A stretch of 12,901 nt of DNA from Acidobacteriota bacterium (lineage in GTDB: Bacteria > Acidobacteriota > Terriglobia > Terriglobales > Acidobacteriaceae). Made by a program: the position numbers and the translations under genes. Under the pieces are notes generated by a model, which saw nothing but the letters and a program-made list of their open reading frames with translations, was not told where the DNA came from and searched no databases. Of the stretch, positions 1 through 6,187 are shown piece after piece. The stretch lies in contig JAJYAE010000101.1 in the NCBI GenBank assembly GCA_021779695.1, forward strand, positions 1 to 12,901. Reading direction: 5' to 3'. Every line of letters begins with the position of its first letter. The first letter of the stretch is position 1.

Positions 1-1
1 G

Positions 2-436
2 AAGCCGCAGCCGGACACTGCCGCCAACCAGGACCGTCGTGTGGCCACCATTGCCCAGGCGCGGGCCCAAGGCAGCGCGCAGATCTTCGACGGCATGACC
101 CAGACACTGATTGGGGCGAGCGCCCGCGCTCTGAGGCCAGCCATCGCTGGAGAACTGCGCGCCCACATGCAGCAGACTCCGGAGGCGCTCGTGGCCACGC
201 AGGCCGGTCTGGCCACGCGGCCTGACTCCATCCCCACGATGGCTACCATCCATGTTCCTGTCTTCGCCCTCTGCGGCGGAGAGGATCCCGCGGTGACAGC
301 GCCTGAAATGGAGATCCTGCGGACAGCTCCGGGCGGTTGCGACTGGCACCTGCTGGCCAGCGCCGGACACTTTGCCGCCTATGAGCAACCCGACGCCGTA
401 GCGCAGCGGTTCGGCTCGTGGCTGCAAAGGTTCTAG
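2..436 (+). CDS. Alpha/beta hydrolase, C-terminal part (5' end outside window)
   Basis: The frame is open from base 2 to the TAG at 434-436, giving 144 residues. The GTG at 41 is not a convincing start, because the residues before it (D-T-A-A-N-Q-D-R-R) match the lid-region pattern usual in this fold, so the gene begins upstream of the window. What is visible is the last third of a small alpha/beta hydrolase. There is a helical lid segment, then a strand ending in the acid motif G-G-E-D-P (Asp at about residue 95 of the visible part), then the catalytic histidine motif S-A-G-H-F (His about 123) and the usual final helix (Y-E-Q-P-D-A-V...). The nucleophile serine and oxyanion hole lie outside the window, so the substrate cannot be judged; esterase or lactonase-like activity is the family default. 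It reads in the same direction as lysA, with 91 bases between its stop and the lysA start. Confidence 0.85.
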   Translation, partial: KPQPDTAANQDRRVATIAQARAQGSAQIFDGMTQTLIGASARALRPAIAGELRAHMQQTPEALVATQAGLATRPDSIPTMATIHVPVFALCGGEDPAVTAPEMEILRTAPGGCDWHLLASAGHFAAYEQPDAVAQRFGSWLQRF

Positions 437-466
437 AGCATTTTCGATTCACGAGGGGATTACGCC

Positions 467-613
467 ATGGCTGCGCTGCTGGATGCGATAGCCTTGAAGA
501 AAGCACACCGCTTTCGGGATCCCCACATTGACCATTGCATCCATAGCTTCCTCGCGCCCCTTTCGCCTGGCTCAGCCGCAGGGCGTTCTTCATTGCGGCT
601 CGGTTTCACTTGA
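467..613 (+). CDS. Possible 48-codon upstream ORF overlapping the lysA start
   Basis: An ATG at 467 is preceded by G-A-G-G-G-G at 453-458, eight bases away. This is a better ribosome-binding arrangement than the one in front of lysA. The frame runs 48 codons to TGA at 611-613, so it covers the lysA TTG start in another frame and overlaps lysA by 86 bases. The peptide starts M-A-A-L-L-D-A-I-A-L-K-K-A-H-R; I recognise no family. The part inside lysA may simply be a shadow. It could be a leader peptide or coupling ORF that brings ribosomes to the weak lysA start, or it could be chance. Nothing in the sequence proves translation. Confidence 0.25.
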   Translation: MAALLDAIALKKAHRFRDPHIDHCIHSFLAPLSPGSAAGRSSLRLGFT

Positions 614-1823
614 GACGCTTGCGCGGACGTTCGGCACCCCGCTCTACGTCTATTCCGCGGACCAGATCCTGGAGCGGCTGCAACTTTTTCAGCAGGCCTT
701 TGCGGGCTGCGACACGCTCGTATGCTATGCCGTCAAGGCCAACTCCGCTCTGGCCATTCTCCAACTTCTTGCACAGCATGATGCCGGGTTTGACATTGTC
801 TCTGGAGGTGAACTTGAGCGCGTTCTCACCGCGGCGCCCGATGCAGCAAACCGCGTTGTCTTCTCCGGGGTTGGCAAAACTCCGGCGGAGATTGACCGAG
901 CGCTTGACGCGGAGATCCTCGAGTTCAATGTGGAGAGCGAGACCGAACTGGAGCTGCTTGCCGACCGCGCGCGCAAATTGAAGCGGAAGGCGCGGGTTGC
1001 GCTTCGCGTGAATCCCGATGTCTTTGCCGAGACTCACCCGTATATTTCCACCGGCCTGCGCGAGCACAAGTTCGGCATCGACATTCGCCGTGCGTTCCGG
1101 ATTTACAAATCGATGCAGGGCAGCCGATGGTTGGAACCGCATGGTGTCAGCGTGCACATCGGGTCGCAGATCCGCTCTGCAGATCCCTTCGGGGCCGCGC
1201 TTGAACGGGTCAACAAGCTGGTGCGCCAACTGGATCGCGCCGGAATCTCATTGGGTTCGATTGACGCCGGTGGTGGTCTGGGCATCGACTACCACGGAGG
1301 CAGTTTTGACGCAGCCGCCAAGGTGCGCGAGTACGCGCAAGCGCTGCAAAGCGCGCTGGCCGGCTTTGAGGGCCGCCTGTTGCTGGAACCGGGCCGGTTC
1401 CTCGTCGCACAGGCCGGCGCATTGCTCGCGCGTGTCTTGTATGTGAAGCGGAATGGTTCCAAGACCTTTGTGATTACCGATGCGGCGATGAATGATTTGA
1501 TCCGGCCGGCGCTCTACCAGGCGCATCATGAGATTGTGCCCGTGCGGCCGCGGCGAGGAAAGGCGCGCGCCGTCGATGTGGTGGGGCCGGTATGTGAGTC
1601 GGGCGACTTTTTTGCGCGCGACCGTGCACTGCCTCCGCTGCGGCCGGGTGACCTGGTTGCACTGCTCGACGCCGGCGCTTATGGCATGGCGCAGAGTTCA
1701 AACTACAACACGCGGCCGCGACCCGCCGAAGTGCTGATCCAGGGACGAAAGGCACGGCTCATCCGTCGTCGTGAAACGATGGGTGATCTTTTTGCGCCGG
1801 AGATTCTTGCAACGGAGACTTAA
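528..1823 (+). CDS. lysA: Diaminopimelate decarboxylase
   Basis: Decarboxylates meso-2,6-diaminopimelate to L-lysine with pyridoxal 5'-phosphate, the last step of lysine synthesis, in the cytoplasm. The 431 residues are about the usual family length. Seen in order: N-terminal T-P-L-Y-V-Y-S strand (37-43); PLP-binding Lys70 in Y-A-V-K-A-N; H-I-G-S-Q (210-214); glycine-rich phosphate loop G-G-G-L-G (248-252); E-P-G-R (287-290); and C-E-S-G-D (356-360), whose cysteine and following acid belong to the active site donated by the partner subunit. The fold is an alanine-racemase-type barrel followed by a beta domain, and the enzyme normally works as a dimer. The start is TTG at 528. An in-frame stop at 495-497 and the lack of any ATG or GTG in the first part leave it as the only standard start that keeps the conserved N-terminus. 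Its own ribosome-binding site is poor, and a short ORF with a good one overlaps it. The esterase gene follows on the same strand after 81 bases. Confidence 0.95.
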   Translation: MTIASIASSRPFRLAQPQGVLHCGSVSLETLARTFGTPLYVYSADQILERLQLFQQAFAGCDTLVCYAVKANSALAILQLLAQHDAGFDIVSGGELERVLTAAPDAANRVVFSGVGKTPAEIDRALDAEILEFNVESETELELLADRARKLKRKARVALRVNPDVFAETHPYISTGLREHKFGIDIRRAFRIYKSMQGSRWLEPHGVSVHIGSQIRSADPFGAALERVNKLVRQLDRAGISLGSIDAGGGLGIDYHGGSFDAAAKVREYAQALQSALAGFEGRLLLEPGRFLVAQAGALLARVLYVKRNGSKTFVITDAAMNDLIRPALYQAHHEIVPVRPRRGKARAVDVVGPVCESGDFFARDRALPPLRPGDLVALLDAGAYGMAQSSNYNTRPRPAEVLIQGRKARLIRRRETMGDLFAPEILATET

Positions 1824-1889
1824 TTTCGTCTTTCTCTTCATTCGGTGCAACTCTGGCATTTCCCCGCTCGTCCCTGTAAGGTTGTGCGC

Positions 1890-1895
1890 GGAGGA
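1890..1895 (+). promoter_or_regulatory. Ribosome-binding site of the carboxylesterase
   Basis: G-G-A-G-G-A lies nine bases before the ATG at 1905. It decides the start against an upstream in-frame GTG at 1845, which would put 20 non-signal-like residues before the signal peptide. Confidence 0.75.
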
Positions 1896-1904
1896 AATTT
1901 GAGA

Positions 1905-3473
1905 ATGAAACGTTTTTCCAGGCCACTTTGTGCTCTTCTTGTTGCGGCAATGGCCATGCTGCTCTCCTCTTCAATGCATGCGGATCCGCTGACCGTAAAA
2001 ACGGCGCAGGGCAAGGTACATGGCAAGACCATCAACGAGGGCAAAGTGAAAGCCTTCCTCGGCCTGCCTTACGCTGCGCCTCCAGTCGGCGATTTGCGCT
2101 GGAAGGCGCCGCTGCCGGCCGCTTCGTGGAAGGGGACACGAGATGCGACAAAGTTTGGGAATCACTGTGCGCAGAATCCCGTTTTTGCGGACATGATCTT
2201 CCAGGATCCCGGCCCGAGCGAAGACTGCCTCTACCTGAATGTCTACGCACCGGGCGGTGCGAAGGCCAAGAGCAATCTCCCCGTGATGTTCTGGATCCAC
2301 GGAGGCGGCTATGCCGGCGGCGCCAGTTCGGAGCCGCGCCACAATGGCGACTATCTGCCGCTGCGCGGTGTGGTGCTGGTGACAATCAACTACCGTCTTG
2401 GCGTCTTCGGCTTTCTGGCCACCAGCGATCTTGCCAAAGAAACGGATGGTTCGGCAGGGAACTATGGCCTGATGGACATGGTGTCTGCATTGCACTGGGT
2501 GCAGGACAACATCCGAAACTTCGGCGGAAATCCGGCCAACGTGACGATCTTTGGCGAGAGTGCGGGCTCCTTCGCCGTCAGCACGCTGATGGCGTCCCCC
2601 ATGGCGCAAGGCCTCTTTGCGAAAGCGATTGGCGAAAGCGGAGCGGCGTTTCCCAGCGCCTTGAATCTGGGCGGAGAGACCGTGGATCAGGTCGCCAAGA
2701 CGACCGATCCCTGGGTTGAATCGCTCGGCGCGCACTCGCTCGCCGAACTGCGCGCCATCCCCACCGATAAGATCCTGGCCGCTGCTCTGCAGAAAGGCGC
2801 GCCGCGATTCGCTCCCGTTCTCGATGGCAAGCTATTGACCGAGCCCGTACCGGAAACCTACGCGCAAGGCAAGCAGGCGCACGTTCCTTTGCTGGCAGGT
2901 TGGAATGCGGATGAAGGCAGCTTCATGGCCATGCACGGGATGACCGTGGACGGATGGAAGAAGTTTGCGGAGAGCGAGTTTAAAGATCGTGCGCCCGAGT
3001 TCCTCAAACTCTATCCGGGCAACACCGATGCAGAAGCTCTGCGCTCCGCCATCGACTTCGGCAGCGATTCGTTTATCGCCTTTGGAACCTGGAAGTGGAT
3101 TGAAGCGCAGCGCAAGACCGGCGGCGCTCCGGTTTATCGCTATCACTTCGAACTTGCCGCATTACCCAGCAAATTCCATCCCGGCACGTTCGCCTTCCAC
3201 TCCGACGATATCGAGTACGTCTTCGGGACCCTGGATACGCGTCCCGGCTGGACCATCCGTCCGGAAGACCGCACGCTGAGCGACCAGATGATGGGCTACT
3301 GGACGAACTTTGCCAAGACGGGCAATCCCAATGGGCCCGGCCTGCCCAACTGGCCGGAATATGGGTCCGACAATGCCATCATTCACCTCAACAACCCCAT
3401 CACGTCTGGTCCGTCGACGGTGCATGCCCGCTACGAGTTCCTGTTGCAGGGAATTCCGCCCATGCACATGTAG
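1905..3473 (+). CDS. Exported type-B carboxylesterase
   Basis: A serine hydrolase that cleaves carboxylic esters, here most likely outside the cytoplasm. The 522 residues match the cholinesterase/PnbA family length. The first 26 residues look like a signal peptide: Lys-Arg near the start, a hydrophobic core L-L-V-A-A-M-A-M-L-L, then S-M-H-A with likely cleavage before D27. Seen next: E-D-C-L-Y-L-N-V (106-113, family signature 2); oxyanion hole H-G-G-G (132-135); nucleophile elbow G-E-S-A-G with Ser219, inside signature 1 that begins F-G-G at 206; the acid, probably Glu337 in N-A-D-E-G; and His432 in A-F-H-S-D-D. The triad is therefore intact. ATG 1905 is chosen for its good ribosome-binding site and because the signal peptide begins there. 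A strong hairpin follows directly and probably ends the transcript. The natural substrate cannot be told from sequence; the family ranges from aryl esters to para-nitrobenzyl and pyrethroid esters. Confidence 0.93.
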   Translation: MKRFSRPLCALLVAAMAMLLSSSMHADPLTVKTAQGKVHGKTINEGKVKAFLGLPYAAPPVGDLRWKAPLPAASWKGTRDATKFGNHCAQNPVFADMIFQDPGPSEDCLYLNVYAPGGAKAKSNLPVMFWIHGGGYAGGASSEPRHNGDYLPLRGVVLVTINYRLGVFGFLATSDLAKETDGSAGNYGLMDMVSALHWVQDNIRNFGGNPANVTIFGESAGSFAVSTLMASPMAQGLFAKAIGESGAAFPSALNLGGETVDQVAKTTDPWVESLGAHSLAELRAIPTDKILAAALQKGAPRFAPVLDGKLLTEPVPETYAQGKQAHVPLLAGWNADEGSFMAMHGMTVDGWKKFAESEFKDRAPEFLKLYPGNTDAEALRSAIDFGSDSFIAFGTWKWIEAQRKTGGAPVYRYHFELAALPSKFHPGTFAFHSDDIEYVFGTLDTRPGWTIRPEDRTLSDQMMGYWTNFAKTGNPNGPGLPNWPEYGSDNAIIHLNNPITSGPSTVHARYEFLLQGIPPMHM

Positions 3474-3490
3474 GCTTCGCGGGTGCAGTT

Positions 3491-3530
3491 ACAGCAAAAA
3501 AGGGCCGCGCGATGCGGCCCTTTTTGCTGT
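3491..3530. terminator. Two-way intrinsic terminator between convergent genes
   Basis: The left arm is 3491-3508 (A-C-A-G-C, six A, then G-G-G-C-C-G-C), the loop is 3509-3513 and the right arm is 3514-3530 (G-C-G-G-C-C-C, five T, then G-C-T-G-T). The stem is almost perfect, with one unpaired A. A GC-rich core is flanked by A on the left and T on the right, so it can stop transcription from both sides. It lies 18 bases after the esterase stop and 52 bases beyond the stop of the minus-strand PG-binding gene, where a shared terminator is expected. Confidence 0.9.
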
Positions 3531-3581
3531 TTCGAATCTGAGTTGATGCGGTGCGGAAAGACGTGCGCGATTTGCCGCGAT

Positions 3582-4082
3582 TCAGTCTGTGCCTCCGGCA
3601 GCCGATGCCGTACCCGCTGCATCTGCGAATCCGGCCGCCTGTTGGGCAGGAATCGAGCTGATGGGGGGTGGGTCATTGAAGGAGGAAGTCCTGGCATTGA
3701 TGGCGTCGGAGTAGTCCGGTCCGAGTCCCAGCTTCTTCAGAGCCCGTGAATCCGGCATTAGCTTGGTCTGCCAGCCATTGTCCGCCTGAAACTTCTGCAT
3801 TGCGGACTGCGTCGTCGTATCCCATTTGCCGTTGGCATCGTCGTTGCTCAAATAGTGCTCGCGGACAAGGGCCTGCTGGATCTGCGTCACGCGTTCGGAC
3901 TCGATCGCCTGCTGCCCACGAACCCGGCGCACTGACCGGCGGCTGACCCTGTGAGAACGCGCGTGGGTCTTGTGCGTGGAATGCCGCGTTGCAGGGGCCT
4001 TGTGAGAGTGGGTGGCGAACGCCGGCGCACTGAAGAGGGCCGCCGTTAACACAATCCCCAGACCTGCTCGGAATGAAAGCAC
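3582..4082 (-). CDS. Exported peptidoglycan-binding-domain protein
   Basis: A small protein of 166 residues that probably binds the cell wall outside the cytoplasm. The first 23 residues look like a signal peptide ending A-P-A-F-A, with cleavage before T24. Residues 24-56 form a low-complexity stretch with six His, eight Arg and two Lys. Residues about 61-121 fit the peptidoglycan-binding domain 1 fold (PF01471-like): R-V-T-Q-I-Q-Q-A-L, then N-G-K-W-D-T-T-T, then A-M-Q-K-F-Q. A proline- and Ala/Gly-rich tail follows (136-166). There is no catalytic domain, so it is a binder or adaptor, not a hydrolase. The start is GTG at 4082-4080, the only start giving the complete signal peptide; a weak G-A-G-G lies upstream. 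It is read in the same direction as the DegP-like gene, but a 305-base gap with a hairpin argues for its own transcript. The PG-binding assignment is by motif and fairly safe; the exact role is unknown. Confidence 0.85.
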   Translation of the reverse strand: MLSFRAGLGIVLTAALFSAPAFATHSHKAPATRHSTHKTHARSHRVSRRSVRRVRGQQAIESERVTQIQQALVREHYLSNDDANGKWDTTTQSAMQKFQADNGWQTKLMPDSRALKKLGLGPDYSDAINARTSSFNDPPPISSIPAQQAAGFADAAGTASAAGGTD

Positions 4083-4103
4083 TCTGGTGTACCTCGGGTC
4101 ATA

Positions 4104-4131
4104 TAGATAAACACGTACACTTCGATTTTAA
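4104..4131 (-). promoter_or_regulatory. Weak promoter-like patch for the PG-binding gene
   Basis: Read on the minus strand, T-T-A-A-A-A (4131-4126) stands 16 bases before T-A-T-C-T-A (4109-4104), about 20 bases before the GTG start. The surrounding 40 bases are clearly more AT-rich than the neighbourhood. The boxes match the consensus only in part, so this is a guess from position and composition. Confidence 0.25.
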
Positions 4132-4335
4132 CCAAGTTTTGAACCGGGGGACACCAGGAAAGTGGCCTTTGGTAACAAAACTGGCTACACCAGATCGTCA
4201 GCACTCTATCCGCTGTGGAACCTGTGCCTTAGCGAAGCAAACCGCATCGATCCGGAGATCAGCCCTTCCTGCCCGGTGTTCGGATGTGGCCCGGCACCCA
4301 TTGATGGAGCGGGGTTTACGGCGCCACAAACACGA

Positions 4336-4368
4336 AGGCCCGGATCAGGAGAATCCTGGCCCGGGCCT
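4336..4368 (-). terminator. Terminator-like hairpin after the DegP-like gene
   Basis: An inverted repeat with 15-base arms (4336-4350 and 4354-4368) and a 3-base loop. Thirteen pairs are standard, one is a G-U wobble and one is mismatched. It begins 19 bases after the protease stop on the minus strand. The sequence after the stem (T-T-C-G-T-G-T-T-T-G-T) has only a weak T-run, so it may be an imperfect terminator or a stabilising 3' stem. Confidence 0.6.
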
Positions 4369-4387
4369 ATCCCTGCCGGTCGGTCAC

Positions 4388-6013
4388 CTACTGCAAGGTG
4401 CCGCCGATGTAGTTGATGCCCGCCTCAGGATGATGTGGATCCATCACTTCAAAGACCACATCGTCGCCGGATTTCAGCGTCTTGACCACGGCATCGTACT
4501 GCGCCTTGGTGCCGGTTGGTTGCTTGTTGATGCGTGTGATGACCAGCCCGGGAACAAGTCCCTGCAGGTCGGCAAAGGAGCCTGTCCGCACCGAGAGAAT
4601 GACGACTCCCGAGACGTGGAGCTTGGCCACGGTTGCCTGCGATGCCTCGCGCACCACGATTCCCAGCGTCGCCTCGCCCGCGTCAGCTTGCTGCTGCGGT
4701 GCTGAAGGCATCTGCTGGGCCCCGAGATCGGCGAAGACCTTTTCGCGGTCGCCGATTGTCACTGTCGTGTCCATCGGCTTGCCGTCGCGCAGGAATCCGA
4801 GGCGCGCGGTGCTGCCCGGCCTTCGGCTGGCAATTTCATTCACCAGGTCATTGCCGTCCTTGATGTTGCGGCCGTCAATCGCCGTGATGATGTCGCCCGC
4901 CTTCAGGCCGGCCTTGTCCGCCGGGCCTCCCGGCTGCACTTCTTGTACCAGCACGCCGTTCTTAAAGCCGTATACACGATTGACTGCTTCGGGCAGACCT
5001 TCACGGAATTGAATTCCGATTGACCCACGCACGACCTTATGGGTGGGACTGATCAGGTCGTTATAGACCGAGACCACCGTGTTGGAAGGCATGGCGAACC
5101 CGATGCCCTGATAGCCCGCTGACTGCGTGAAGATTGCGGTGTTCACGCCGATGACTTCGCCATTCATGTTCAGCAGCGGTCCGCCGGAATTGCCCGGATT
5201 GATGGCTGCGTCCGTCTGAATGAAGTGTTGGAACTGGCCGCTCGCGCCCGGCTCGATGGTGCGATTCTTGGCAGAGATGATGCCGGCCGTTACCGTTTGC
5301 GAAAGGGCAAACGGGCTTCCGATGGCTTCCACCCAATCGCCCACCTGGGCGATATCGGAGTTGCCCATCTTCACAGTGGGCAAGGGTGTGTTGGTGTCGA
5401 TCTTGATCACGGCCAGGTCGGTGGCCTTATCCGTGCCAATCAGCCGCGCCGGCCGGCCCAGGTCCTGCGTGTCCGGATCGGTGGAGAGCTTCACATAGAT
5501 CTTGTCGGCCTTCTCCACAACGTGATTGTTGGTGATGATGTAGCCCTTTGGATCCACGATGAAGCCGGAACCCAGCGACTCCTGCACCCCGCCTCCCTGG
5601 TCGCCCTGGTCTGGAACTTGCCCGCCAAAGAAGCGATTGAAGAAGTCCTGGAAATTGTCCTGGCCCTGCTGGTCGTTGTCGCCATTGCCTTCATCGGGGC
5701 TCTGCGGCGGCGGCTGGAGGATGTGGCCATGGAAGTTGCGGCTGCGGCTGTCAGACTGCTTCGGGAAGGTCTGCGTATTGATATTGACGACCGCGGGACC
5801 CACCAGCTTGGCAATCTTGACGAATTCGTTTGGAGGAACCGGCGAATTCACCACTTTCAAGGGTGTTGCATCCGCGCTCGAATTCTGCTGCTCCTGTCCG
5901 CGCACTCCATGCGCCACATAAGATCCGGCCACGATGACTGCGGAGCTGGTGGCCAGAAGAAGAAAAGCTGAAGCAAGGCGGCGCGTGCGCAGCCGTTCGA
6001 TCAACGAATTCAT
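4388..6013 (-). CDS. Do-family (DegP/DegQ/HtrA-like) serine endoprotease
   Basis: A periplasmic or membrane-anchored protease that degrades, and in some relatives refolds, damaged exported proteins. It has 541 residues. Residues 13-36 are hydrophobic after an Arg-rich start (R-L-R-T-R-R): a signal peptide or an uncleaved anchor, with no clear cleavage site. The trypsin-like domain spans about 64-325 with the full triad: His164 (T-N-N-H-V-V), Asp199 (A-T-D-L-A-V), Ser276 (G-N-S-G-G-P). Between the first strand and the catalytic core, residues 84-145 form a polar Gln/Asp/Gly/Pro-rich insert containing F-F-N-R-F-F-G-G, in the position of the regulatory LA loop of DegP. PDZ1 is about 330-420 (R-G-S-I-G-I...G-L-K-A-G-D), PDZ2 about 448-525. 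Two PDZ domains point to the DegP/DegQ type rather than DegS. ATG at 6013-6011; a weak G-A-G-G stands 11 bases ahead. It is divergent from the M28 peptidase gene. I did not choose between degP and degQ names. Confidence 0.93.
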   Translation of the reverse strand: MNSLIERLRTRRLASAFLLLATSSAVIVAGSYVAHGVRGQEQQNSSADATPLKVVNSPVPPNEFVKIAKLVGPAVVNINTQTFPKQSDSRSRNFHGHILQPPPQSPDEGNGDNDQQGQDNFQDFFNRFFGGQVPDQGDQGGGVQESLGSGFIVDPKGYIITNNHVVEKADKIYVKLSTDPDTQDLGRPARLIGTDKATDLAVIKIDTNTPLPTVKMGNSDIAQVGDWVEAIGSPFALSQTVTAGIISAKNRTIEPGASGQFQHFIQTDAAINPGNSGGPLLNMNGEVIGVNTAIFTQSAGYQGIGFAMPSNTVVSVYNDLISPTHKVVRGSIGIQFREGLPEAVNRVYGFKNGVLVQEVQPGGPADKAGLKAGDIITAIDGRNIKDGNDLVNEIASRRPGSTARLGFLRDGKPMDTTVTIGDREKVFADLGAQQMPSAPQQQADAGEATLGIVVREASQATVAKLHVSGVVILSVRTGSFADLQGLVPGLVITRINKQPTGTKAQYDAVVKTLKSGDDVVFEVMDPHHPEAGINYIGGTLQ

Positions 6014-6187
6014 GGGGTGGTTAACCTCGTCCGATACCCAGCGCTTCCGCTGGCGAGTGAGTGCGACATCAACAGTATAGACAGTATGATGCTGCCTTGA
6101 CTCGCCGGGTGGCGACTACGCCGCACTTTCTTTCCTATAGACGCCGGTTCCGGCAAAGGGTTGCAAAAGCGTGTGCTACCATCCGGC
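6014..6187. promoter_or_regulatory. Divergent intergenic region with a short direct repeat
   Basis: These 174 bases should hold the promoters of the protease gene (leftward) and the M28 gene (rightward). A-C-A-G-T-A-T occurs at 6072-6078 and again at 6081-6087, a direct repeat with a nine-base period. Within it, the minus strand reads T-A-T-A-C-T (6079-6074), a good -10-like box 60 bases before the protease ATG, but no good -35 stands at the right distance. On the plus strand, T-T-G-A-C-T at 6097-6102 is -35-like but lacks a matching -10. I saw no sigma-E-type consensus. Promoter assignment is tentative. Confidence 0.35.

Larger units (their letters stand above)
4083..4387. other. 305-base intergenic region between two minus-strand genes
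   Basis: No gene with coding character is seen on either strand. At its right edge, just after the DegP-like stop, lies a terminator-like hairpin (4336-4368). At its left edge, upstream of the PG-binding gene, is an AT-rich patch (4101-4140) that may hold its promoter. I see nothing recognisable in the middle part (about 4150-4330): no tRNA, no repeat, no riboswitch I can name. Confidence 0.6.

Noticed and set aside
41..43. GTG 41 as start of the first hydrolase
   Set aside because: The frame is open upstream and the preceding residues fit the fold; the visible part lacks the nucleophile, so the gene is cut by the window edge.
1845..1904. GTG 1845 as start of the carboxylesterase
   Set aside because: Would place 20 residues with no signal character before the signal peptide; ATG 1905 has a good ribosome-binding site.
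1971..2735. 254-codon minus-strand frame inside the carboxylesterase gene
   Set aside because: Antisense shadow of a gene with intact triad and signatures.
4073..4705. 210-codon plus-strand frame running from the intergenic gap into the DegP-like gene
   Set aside because: Its second half is antisense to the PDZ2 region, the first half has no domain or start signal; no support as a gene.
5225..5971. 248-codon open frame on the plus strand opposite the DegP-like gene
   Set aside because: Lies wholly antisense to a gene with a complete catalytic triad and PDZ domains; the translation shows no domain. Long antisense frames are common in GC-rich coding DNA.
6103..6114. Small C-G-C-C / G-G-C-G hairpin in the divergent region
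   Set aside because: A four-base stem in GC-rich DNA is expected by chance and has no T-run.
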